Shown in pieces: positions 1 to 5,190 of a stretch of DNA of 5,190 nt. The position numbers were made by a program, and so were the translations under genes. The stretch spans positions 1 to 5,190 of the forward strand of contig JABMPG010000615.1 of NCBI GenBank assembly GCA_013203855.1. Reading direction: 5' to 3'. The DNA is from a bacterium (GTDB taxonomy: Bacteria; Sumerlaeota; Sumerlaeia; UBA8349). Below the pieces are notes generated by a model. That model was not told the DNA's origin and made no database searches. It saw only the letters and a list, made by a program, of their open reading frames with translations. Position 1 is the stretch's first letter. Each line of letters opens with the position of its first letter.

Positions 1-915
1 GTCCCAGGGGGGGAAGGTGGCCTTTTCTCCCAGATGGTAGTTTCTCTCGACCAAGCGTGCACGATGGGCGGGGGAGGCGGGATAAACCCCTCCCACGTAG
101 GCGGGTAGTGGTGGCTGGAAGTACTCTGCCTTGTCCTCGTTCAGAAAATAACCGATCGGCAGCGGCAGCGTCAGGAGCTGCCCATTCCGATCGACCTGCA
201 CGAAAAGAGTCGGGGAGGTACCGGTGTCGCTTCTTCGCGTGGCCAGGTAGATCTGCTCGATCAAATCTTTCCAACTCTCGATCGGTTCGGTCAGAACATT
301 GGTGGATCCGGATTCGGATTCGGGTGTCAGGATCTGACCGACCAGAGAGACCGATTCCCGATTGACGCCGACGATTTCATCGCCGCTACGATAGCCCAGG
401 TCGTACCAGACCGTGTCGGCTGGTATCTCCTGGAGGCGGTTCGGCAGCGGCTCGGGCTCGGGCTGGCCGTGCCAGAGAAGAAAGGCCATCAGGACGATGG
501 CCGTGAGATAGTTGCAGGTCACGCCCGAGGCAAAAACGGCGATCCGGACCCAGGCTGGCTTGGATCGGAGAGCGTCGAGATCCTCGGTCATGGAGGAGGG
601 TTTCTTTGCCTCCGTCTCGGGTTTCGGTTTGCCCGGTTGGTCGTCGTCTTCCTCTTCGTCCATCCCCTCGATCATTCCCTTCAGCGCGACGAATCCCCCC
701 AGAGGGATCCATCGGATCGAGTATTCGGTCTCGCCCTTGACGAAGCGCCAGATGACAGGTCCGAAGCCGATGGCGAACTTGTTGACGCCGACGCCGCTGA
801 GTTTCGCGACGACGAAATGGCCCAGTTCATGGACGAAGATGGCGAACCCGAAGAGAAACACCGCTGCGAGAATGCCGATAAGGCTACTGAGATATTGAGC
901 TTCCTGCATATTCAT
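1..915 (-). CDS. rseP: RseP-like site-2 zinc metalloprotease, N-terminal 305 residues (partial)
   Basis: M50-family intramembrane protease. Relatives cut membrane-bound anti-sigma factors and remnant signal peptides inside the cytoplasmic membrane. Seen: a first hydrophobic segment (about residues 9-28) running into the zinc site HELGH at 29-33, then KFAIGFGP and the IPLGGFVALKGM membrane-loop motif (about 70-81). Next comes an acidic then Lys/Pro-rich linker (about 83-112), a second membrane segment (about 123-148), and a PDZ-like stretch (YRSGDEIVGVN, about 175-185). A possible start of a second PDZ (GVYPASPAHRARL) lies near 276-288, but its fit is poor. The third zinc ligand (LDG motif) and the C-terminal membrane segments lie beyond the window edge; the frame is open to base 1. 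The start at 915 is taken as the first ATG. An ATG at 909 is equally possible, because GGGAAAAGG (919-927) sits 3 bases before the first and 9 before the second. It overlaps the end of dxr. Identity is confident; the substrate is unknown. Confidence 0.95.
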   Translation of the reverse strand, partial: MNMQEAQYLSSLIGILAAVFLFGFAIFVHELGHFVVAKLSGVGVNKFAIGFGPVIWRFVKGETEYSIRWIPLGGFVALKGMIEGMDEEEDDDQPGKPKPETEAKKPSSMTEDLDALRSKPAWVRIAVFASGVTCNYLTAIVLMAFLLWHGQPEPEPLPNRLQEIPADTVWYDLGYRSGDEIVGVNRESVSLVGQILTPESESGSTNVLTEPIESWKDLIEQIYLATRRSDTGTSPTLFVQVDRNGQLLTLPLPIGYFLNEDKAEYFQPPLPAYVGGVYPASPAHRARLVERNYHLGEKATFPPWD

Positions 916-2044
916 GGGCCTTTTCCCGCGTCACTCGGTCCACTTCGCGGAGGTCTTCAAGAGTTGGGTTGTCAAGAGGATGATGATTGTCCATCGCTTC
1001 GCGGATGATGGCCGGGATTTCGGTAAAGCCGATTCGTTCCCCGAGAAAAGCCTCGACGGCCACTTCGTTCGCCGCGTTCAGAACCGCTGGAACGGAGCCC
1101 CCCCGTCGACAGGCCTCGTAGGCATAGTCGAGGCAACGGAATCGTTCGGGATCGGGGGGGGAGAAATCGAGACGTCCTATCCGCGCCATGTCGAGGGGCT
1201 CGAAGCGATTGGGCAGCCGCTCGGGCCAGGCCAGGACGTTGAGGATCGGGAGATACATGGTGGTCTGGCCAAGTTGGGCGAGGATCGAGCCGTCCGTGAA
1301 CTCCACCATGGAGTGAACGGTGCTCTGGGGGTGAATGACGATATCCACCTGGTCCGGCGTCAGTCCGAAGAGGTGACAGGCCTCGATCATCTCGAAGCCC
1401 TTGTTCATGAGGGTTGCCGAATCGATGGTGATCTTGGGGCCCATGTTCCAGGTCGGGTGGTTCAGGGCTTCCTGGCGCGTCACTCGCTTGAGCCGGTCGG
1501 GTTTGAACTCGCGAAAGGGCCCGCCCGAAGCGGTCAGGATCGCGCGTCGCAGGTAGCGGCCTTCCCCGCCGTTGAGGCACTGGAAAATTGCGTTGTGCTC
1601 GCTGTCTATCGGCAGAATCGGGACCTGACGTGCGCGTGCTTCGGCCATGACGATGTCGCCGGCCACCACCAGCACTTCTTTGTTGGCGAGGGCGATGCGC
1701 ATTCCGCGTTCGATGCCGGCCATTGTCGGAAATAGCCCGGCGAATCCCACCGTTGCCACGACTAAGATGTCCGCGTCGTAGTTCCGGACGAGATCGAGAA
1801 GTCCTTGTTCTCCATACAGCAGGTCGGCCCCGCAGTTATCGGAAGGAAGGGCGTTGGCCTGTTCCGGAGAGGCGACACAGACGGCTTCCGGGCTGAATTC
1901 TGTGATCTGTTCGTTGAGCAGCGCTCCATTTCGGCGGGTTGAAAGGCCGACTATCTGGAAGCGATCGGGGAAATCTCGGATCACGTCGAGCGTGCTGGCG
2001 CCGATGGAACCGGTGGACCCGAGGATAGTGACCCGTTTGGGCAT
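884..2044 (-). CDS. dxr: 1-deoxy-D-xylulose 5-phosphate reductoisomerase
   Basis: Cytoplasmic enzyme of the methylerythritol phosphate pathway, converting DXP to MEP with NADPH and a divalent metal; it makes isoprenoid precursors. The 386 residues are normal family length. Seen: NADPH-binding GSTGSIG (9-15); ANKE (120-123); metal ligands in PIDSEHNAIF (Asp147, Glu149); SGGPFR (173-178); the flexible-loop motif HPTWNMGPK starting at His196; and DSATLMNKGFEMIEA with Asn214, Lys215 and Glu218 completing the substrate/metal site. HPQSTVHSMVEF and LNAANEVAV follow. All expected catalytic residues are present, so it should be active and is a plausible fosmidomycin target by family. The start chosen gives MPKRVTILGS, matching the usual N-terminus. 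An in-frame ATG at 2083 would add 13 residues unlike the family and has no clear Shine-Dalgarno. Its end lies inside rseP, suggesting translational coupling. Confidence 0.97.
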   Translation of the reverse strand: MPKRVTILGSTGSIGASTLDVIRDFPDRFQIVGLSTRRNGALLNEQITEFSPEAVCVASPEQANALPSDNCGADLLYGEQGLLDLVRNYDADILVVATVGFAGLFPTMAGIERGMRIALANKEVLVVAGDIVMAEARARQVPILPIDSEHNAIFQCLNGGEGRYLRRAILTASGGPFREFKPDRLKRVTRQEALNHPTWNMGPKITIDSATLMNKGFEMIEACHLFGLTPDQVDIVIHPQSTVHSMVEFTDGSILAQLGQTTMYLPILNVLAWPERLPNRFEPLDMARIGRLDFSPPDPERFRCLDYAYEACRRGGSVPAVLNAANEVAVEAFLGERIGFTEIPAIIREAMDNHHPLDNPTLEDLREVDRVTREKAHEYAGSSISQ

Positions 2045-2143
2045 GTCTGTTTGTCCCGCAGGAATGGTATCCGCCCCGTTCATGCGGGCATGAAGACTTT
2101 CAGGTTAGCACACCGGTGGGGCCGAGTCAAAATGCAAAGGCCC
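2045..2143 (-). other. Intergenic region between YpdA-family gene and dxr
   Basis: A 99-base noncoding gap, the largest in the window. Besides the candidate promoter it holds an 8-base palindrome CACCGGTG (2111-2118) inside the promoter spacer. A 12-base inverted repeat, catgc-gg-gcatg (2081-2092), lies just downstream of the predicted -10. A weak GGGCC...GGCCC pairing with a 15-base loop follows the YpdA stop, without a T-run, so it is not a convincing terminator. Part of the gap could be coding if dxr starts at 2083. Confidence 0.6.
2102..2130 (-). promoter_or_regulatory. Candidate sigma-70-type promoter for dxr-rseP
   Basis: Read on the minus strand, TTGACT (2130-2125; five of six match TTGACA) is separated by exactly 17 bases from TAACCT (2107-2102; three of six match TATAAT). 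It falls in the only sizeable intergenic gap, between the YpdA-family gene and dxr. Transcription would begin near 2095, leaving a leader of about 50 bases before the dxr ATG at 2044 but only about 12 before the ATG at 2083. The weak -10 match makes this a candidate only; read-through from the upstream operon is the alternative. Confidence 0.4.
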
Positions 2144-3193
2144 TCAATTCTCCGGCCTGCGGTTGGTGGGTTCTTCAGGGGGCGGGGGATTGCCCTGGAT
2201 GGCAGCCAGAATGCGGTCTATGTGGATGTGACTGGTCTCGATGAAAACTTGATAGGATTGCTGGGAGCCGGCTGTCGTGGTTCCCGCCACGTATAGCCCT
2301 GGCACGTTGGTTTCCATTGTCTGGGGATTGAAGGCGGGGTTTTGCTCGATACCTGTCAGTTCGACGCCGGTCTCGGCAAACAGGGCCATGTCGGCCTCGT
2401 ATCCGGTTAGCAGGAGGATGAAATCGGCCTCGATCTCGAAGGGCTCGCCGCCCCGTACCGATCTGAGGGTGGCTTTTCCCGGTTCAATCGCGAGGGGCGT
2501 TGTGGTTGGAAGAGCCCGGATTTCCCCGCGGCGGACGCATCCCTGGATCTCCGGGAGAACCCAATACTTGATATGCCTGGGATCGAGTTCCGAAGCGCGA
2601 TAGCACAGGGTCACCTCGGCGCCGCAATGCCAGCAGCGCAGGGCGGCTTCGACCGCCGAGTTCTTGCCGCCCACCACGAGGAGTTTCTTCCGGAAAAACC
2701 GGTGTGGCTCATGGAAGTAGTGGGAGACATGGGGCAGGTTTTCGCCCGGGACGCCGATGAGGTGGGGCCGGTGCATGTCTCCGATAGCCAGGACCAGTTT
2801 TTCGGCGCGGCAGGTGTGGTATTGGCCCTGAGCGTCGCGGCTGTGGAGAGTGAACCCTCCGCTGTCGACCCGCTTGATCCGCTCCACGTTCTCATAGGTT
2901 CGCACGGGCAAGTCGAACTGCTGGACGACGGCGCGGAGATAGGCGAGGTATTCTTCCTTCGTGCACTTCGACTGATCGGTCCGGGGGATCGGGATTCCTG
3001 CGATGGCGATCCGTTCGGGTGAGCTGAAGAATCGCATCATCTCCGGAAACCAGGAGATGGTCTGGCCGATCTGGCCCTTGTCGAAATGCTGATAGGGAAT
3101 GCCCGCCTGTTTCAGAGCGATGGCGAGTTCCAAGCCGATCGGCCCCGCGCCGACGATGGCGACCTGTGCGGTTGCGTCCACGATGTTCCTCAC
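2144..3193 (-). CDS. ypdA: YpdA-family FAD/NADPH-dependent oxidoreductase (bacillithiol-disulfide-reductase-like)
   Basis: Two-dinucleotide-fold flavoprotein of the thioredoxin-reductase-like class. YpdA/Bdr members elsewhere use NADPH to reduce bacillithiol disulfide. Seen (349 residues from the GTG at 3193): FAD-binding VAIVGAGPIGLELA (about 11-24); the family signature FFSSPERIAIAGIPI (about 55-69); LAIGDMHRP (135-143); the NADPH fold LLVVGGKNSAVEAAL (171-185); LLLTGYEAD (260-268); and the C-terminal FAD motif GLYVAGTTTAGSQQSYQVF (about 299-317). A proline-rich tail follows. Bdr enzymes have Cys after GxGP; here it is Ile19, so thiol-disulfide activity is uncertain. The GTG overlaps the lipoprotein TGA in GTGA, indicating coupling. 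A second GTG at 3181 follows TGAGG by 6 bases and would be 4 residues shorter; it is a serious alternative. An ATG at 3271 would run deep into the lipoprotein gene and adds non-homologous residues. Family assignment is good; the substrate is uncertain. Confidence 0.82.
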   Translation of the reverse strand: MRNIVDATAQVAIVGAGPIGLELAIALKQAGIPYQHFDKGQIGQTISWFPEMMRFFSSPERIAIAGIPIPRTDQSKCTKEEYLAYLRAVVQQFDLPVRTYENVERIKRVDSGGFTLHSRDAQGQYHTCRAEKLVLAIGDMHRPHLIGVPGENLPHVSHYFHEPHRFFRKKLLVVGGKNSAVEAALRCWHCGAEVTLCYRASELDPRHIKYWVLPEIQGCVRRGEIRALPTTTPLAIEPGKATLRSVRGGEPFEIEADFILLLTGYEADMALFAETGVELTGIEQNPAFNPQTMETNVPGLYVAGTTTAGSQQSYQVFIETSHIHIDRILAAIQGNPPPPEEPTNRRPEN

Positions 3194-3660
3194 CGATGAT
3201 CGGCGCTCTCGCGGGCGAGATCCGTGTCGCTCTTGATCCGAACGGCTTTGCCCTTTACCTTCGAGCGCCATTTCTGATAGATGAACGGAATGCCCGAACG
3301 GGACGTGGTGAAACTGAGAGGCAGGATCATGTCCGCTTCCTGGACTTTGCTGAGGGCGTCATAGGTGGCCGCCGCCATGGCGCTGCGCCTGGCTCCGAAT
3401 GGGGGGCTGGTAGCAGTCGGATGGGGGGAGAGGTAGCCGAACTCCTTGTCTCCGATGGGAATGAGAAAGAACAGCCTTGCCGTCATCCCGTGACCCTCGA
3501 CCGTGTCCAGGATCTCGTACTGGTCCCGCTCCAGTCCCGCGAATTCGAGAGTTGGTGTCTCCATCACCGTCATCTTGCTTACCGTGGCTCGACAGCCTGT
3601 CAGGCCTGCGATCAAGCCGATACTTGCCAGAAGAATCAGCAATCGCTTTGATGTTTTCAT
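3190..3660 (-). CDS. Small lipoprotein of unknown function
   Basis: A 156-residue protein with a textbook lipoprotein signal: MKTSKR basic start, hydrophobic core to about residue 20, then lipobox LTGC with Cys23 as the lipidated residue. The residue after Cys is Arg, not Asp, so an inner-membrane retention signal of the enteric type is absent. The mature 134 residues contain YEILDTVEGHG, a hydrophobic ARLFFLIPIGD, an Ala-rich AMAAATYDALSKV helix, then ADMILPLSF and a final VKGKAVRIKSD strand. This pattern recalls small TRL-like/DUF-type lipoproteins that alternate a IIPIG-like strand, an A/Y/DAL helix and a terminal KG.A strand, but I cannot assign a family. The start is well supported by AAAGGAG upstream. 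The gene lies 39 bases after the glycosyltransferase, and its stop is overlapped by the YpdA-family start, so the two are probably co-translated. It may be an envelope partner or an unrelated neighbour. Confidence 0.88.
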   Translation of the reverse strand: MKTSKRLLILLASIGLIAGLTGCRATVSKMTVMETPTLEFAGLERDQYEILDTVEGHGMTARLFFLIPIGDKEFGYLSPHPTATSPPFGARRSAMAAATYDALSKVQEADMILPLSFTTSRSGIPFIYQKWRSKVKGKAVRIKSDTDLARESADHR

Positions 3661-3667
3661 GGTTGTG

Positions 3668-3676
3668 CTCTCCTTT
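3668..3676 (-). promoter_or_regulatory. Strong Shine-Dalgarno of the lipoprotein gene
   Basis: AAAGGAGAG on the minus strand, with AGGAG ending 9 bases before the ATG at 3660. It is the best ribosome binding site in the window and fixes the lipoprotein start. The 39-base gap it occupies shows no convincing promoter or terminator, so the lipoprotein is probably read through from the glycosyltransferase gene. Confidence 0.75.
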
Positions 3677-3699
3677 GCAGAATGCTGAAATTAGAGGTT

Positions 3700-4998
3700 C
3701 TATCCTCGTTCCTCACGAATCTTCTCGAAGAGGGCAAGGCTTACGCGGGCCATGCGGTCCACATGGTGTTCTTCGCAGATCGCCTTCTTTCCCTGCCTCC
3801 TCAGGCGGTCCGCCAGGGCCGGATCTTCTTTGAGGCGGGCGATTCCTTCGGCCAGCGCGGACGAGTCTTGAGGTGCTACCAGCAGCCCGCCTGCGGTTTC
3901 TTCGACCCATTCTGTCAGGCATCCGCTCCGCGGCTCGACCACCGGCACTCCCGCCGCCAAGGCCTCGGCGACGAACATTCCGCTCGGCTCGGGGTAGACC
4001 GTTGGGACGGAGAGAACGCTCAGGCCTTTGAGGAACTCAATACGGCTGGCCGGGTCGAGTTCACCGGCGTAGGCGAAATCCTTTTCGAAACCCGCCGACC
4101 GGATTCGCTGAACCTGTTTCTCGTAATAGGGTCGGTCTCCGCCGCCGATGAATCCCGCCACGTGCAGGCGGCAATCCTCGAATCCCGGCCTCTTCTTGAG
4201 ATCGAGAAAAGCGTCCACCAGCAGGTGCAGGCCATTGTTCGGGGCGATGGGGGAGCGGTAACCGATGGTGAAAATCGGTGGAAACTCGCCGGGCTGGGTT
4301 GGGTAGAAGCCGCAGTCGATGCCGAGTGGGGCGAGGTGCACCTTTTCGAGAGGTTGATCGAGGTATCGGCTCATGAAATCCCGATAGTAGCGGCTCGGGG
4401 CCAGGAAGGCGTCCAGGTCGCGGGCTTTCCGTCGCAGGACCTCGAGCGTCTGGGAGCGGTACGGTTCGGGGAAAGCCTCGATGAAGGCATCCTCTCCCGA
4501 CAGCAGGCACAGGACCGGCGCGCCGAGCCGCCGTCGAAGCGGTCCCGCCAGGCCGGCGAAGAGCGAGTTGGGCAGGACGATGAGGTCGGCCGGGCCCTGT
4601 TCCTCGAGCCAGTCCAGCATGCGATGCAGTTCCCTCTGCTGTTCGCCTCCTTCTCCTTCAAGCACGGAGACGGTCAGATCGGCGAGGCTTTTCGCGTCGG
4701 TCATGTCGCCGAGGCGCGATGCCAGGCGCAGGAGAGGGCGGGCGTCGAAGAGGCGGTCGAGAAAACCGGGCATCCGGCGGAATAGCGGAAACCGGTGGCG
4801 CAGGTAAACTGAGATCCCTCCGTAGAAGATTCGGGATACCGCCATCTCTCTCGCGTCCTCGGTGACCAGCGGCGTATAGGTCGGAATGAAGAGGACGTCA
4901 TGTCCGAGGCGCATGTAAGCGCGCGCCAGTTCTCCGTCCCGCACACAGGCGTCGCATTCCATCCGGCCCGAACCGGCGGTGATGTAGACGATATGCAT
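3700..4998 (-). CDS. GT4-type glycosyltransferase
   Basis: A 432-residue GT-B fold sugar transferase, probably cytoplasmic and transferring a sugar from a nucleotide donor to an envelope or protein acceptor that cannot be read from sequence. Seen: the N-terminal Rossmann start MHIVYITAGSGRMECDACVRDGELA with Cys15 and Cys18; GHDVLFIPTYTPL (32-44); LLSGEDAFIEAFPEPYRS (165-182); HLAPLGIDCGFYP (221-233), equivalent to the usual 'PNGID' strand; IGYRSPIAPNNGLHLLVDAF (245-264), the donor-loop region; and the E-x7-E signature EPSGMFVAE with Glu337 and Glu345, followed by ALAAGVPVVEP. The CxxCxRD start and the GED...PEPYRS segment recall a GT4 subtype seen in Planctomycetota-like genomes. The usual Arg and Lys of the donor loop are Pro and Asn here. 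No membrane segment is evident. The start lies 3 bases after the upstream stop, with GGGA 9 bases ahead, so it belongs to the same transcript. Confidence 0.92.
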   Translation of the reverse strand: MHIVYITAGSGRMECDACVRDGELARAYMRLGHDVLFIPTYTPLVTEDAREMAVSRIFYGGISVYLRHRFPLFRRMPGFLDRLFDARPLLRLASRLGDMTDAKSLADLTVSVLEGEGGEQQRELHRMLDWLEEQGPADLIVLPNSLFAGLAGPLRRRLGAPVLCLLSGEDAFIEAFPEPYRSQTLEVLRRKARDLDAFLAPSRYYRDFMSRYLDQPLEKVHLAPLGIDCGFYPTQPGEFPPIFTIGYRSPIAPNNGLHLLVDAFLDLKKRPGFEDCRLHVAGFIGGGDRPYYEKQVQRIRSAGFEKDFAYAGELDPASRIEFLKGLSVLSVPTVYPEPSGMFVAEALAAGVPVVEPRSGCLTEWVEETAGGLLVAPQDSSALAEGIARLKEDPALADRLRRQGKKAICEEHHVDRMARVSLALFEKIREERG

Positions 4999-5001
4999 GG
5001 C

Positions 5002-5190
5002 TCAGCGTCCCGTCTTCGTTCGGATGACGTCTCCCCGGCTGTTTGTCCCGTTCGTCGGATCGTAGGTGTCGTTGATGCCCTGTTCCGAGGCGGAATCGAA
5101 AAGGCGGTTGGGTCCGAGGGAGGTCAGGCCGTAGTCGGTCGCGCTTCCGCCGTGGACGGGGAGGTTGGGGCGGTACGGGTTGGGGGCATA
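5002..5190 (-). CDS. Pseudopilin / prepilin-type protein, C-terminal 62 residues (partial)
   Basis: An open frame enters from the right window edge and ends at TGA (5004-5002). The readable part starts YAPNPYRPNLPVHGGSATDY and continues YGLTSLGPNRLFDSASE, NDTYDPTNGT and GDVIRTKTGR. The 'Y.LTSLGPNR ... YDPTNGT.S.GDVIR' pattern is the characteristic C-terminus of type II secretion/type IV pilin-like proteins with an N-terminal prepilin methylation helix, which many uncultivated diderm phyla encode in large numbers. The N-terminal helix and cleavage site are outside the window, so the class is inferred from this tail alone. Such proteins form pilus-like fibres or secretion pseudopili in the envelope. 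The glycosyltransferase gene starts 3 bases after this stop. Confidence 0.75.
   Translation of the reverse strand, partial: YAPNPYRPNLPVHGGSATDYGLTSLGPNRLFDSASEQGINDTYDPTNGTNSRGDVIRTKTGR

Noticed and set aside
57..1008. Several plus-strand open frames (57-365, 469-1008, 512-898) and a minus-strand frame at 386-712
   Set aside because: The rseP reading frame is continuous from 915 to 1 with HELGH and PDZ motifs. The other frames are out of phase or antisense and have compositionally biased products.
914..1735. Plus-strand open frame of 273 codons opposite dxr
   Set aside because: The minus strand carries all dxr catalytic motifs over the same bases; the plus-strand product is a low-information antisense of them.
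2045..2083. N-terminal extension of dxr starting at 2083
   Set aside because: The 13 extra residues do not match the family N-terminus, there is no clear Shine-Dalgarno, and the ATG at 2044 gives the standard MPKRVTILGS start.
2119..2143. Possible terminator after the YpdA-family gene (GGGCC...GGCCC)
   Set aside because: The stem is only 5 pairs with a 15-base loop, and no T-run follows; it overlaps the candidate promoter.
3194..3271. Longer YpdA-family start at the ATG of 3271
   Set aside because: It would add 26 charged residues antiparallel to nothing known in the family and overlap the lipoprotein by about 80 bases; the GTG starts at 3193 or 3181 fit the FAD-fold N-terminus.
3682..4785. 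Long plus-strand open frame of 367 codons opposite the glycosyltransferase
   Set aside because: Its translation has no recognisable motif, and the opposite strand encodes a clear GT4 protein with E-x7-E. It is a shadow caused by GC-rich third codon positions.
1..5190. CRISPR array, insertion sequence, tRNA/rRNA, toxin-antitoxin or defence genes
   Set aside because: No direct-repeat arrays, transposase motifs, cloverleaf-like sequence or defence-type domains were seen. The window is almost fully covered by six ordinary minus-strand genes.

Overview
This is a GC-rich, densely packed, single-strand block. All six supported genes lie on the minus strand, so transcription runs from position 5190 towards 1. 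The genes resemble those of a diderm bacterium: a lipoprotein with a lipobox, an RseP-type site-2 protease, the DXP (non-mevalonate) isoprenoid pathway, and a type II secretion/pseudopilin-like protein. The pseudopilin tail (GPNR ... YDPTNGT ... GD) and the glycosyltransferase subtype (N-terminal CxxCxRD, internal GED..I...PEPYRS) recall proteins common in Planctomycetota-like and neighbouring, mostly uncultivated lineages. That placement is recalled similarity, not a search result, and the phylum is left open.

Layout in transcription order: (1) 5190-5002, C-terminal 62 residues of a prepilin/pseudopilin-like protein, cut by the window edge. (2) 4998-3700, a GT4-type glycosyltransferase starting 3 bases after the pilin stop. 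(3) 3660-3190, a small lipoprotein of unknown function with a strong ribosome binding site. (4) 3193-2144, a YpdA-family FAD/NADPH oxidoreductase whose GTG overlaps the lipoprotein stop by 4 bases. (5) About 100 noncoding bases with a plausible sigma-70-type promoter. (6) 2044-884, dxr (DXP reductoisomerase). (7) 915-1, rseP (site-2 zinc protease), overlapping dxr by about 30 bases and cut by the window edge.

The dxr-rseP pair is a classic envelope-biogenesis arrangement, often found in a longer uppS-cdsA-dxr-rseP-bamA cluster. Here the gene before dxr is a flavoprotein instead, and the promoter-like sequence suggests the pair can be transcribed separately. The upstream four genes look like one operon mixing a surface-type protein, a sugar transferase, a lipoprotein and a redox enzyme. 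No shared pathway can be shown from sequence alone.

No mobile element, RNA gene, CRISPR array or clearly new multi-gene system is visible. The points most worth a second look are residue-level. The YpdA homologue lacks the cysteine assigned to bacillithiol disulfide reduction. The glycosyltransferase lacks the usual basic residues of its nucleotide-sugar loop. The RseP homologue has an acidic linker and a changed second membrane-segment motif.
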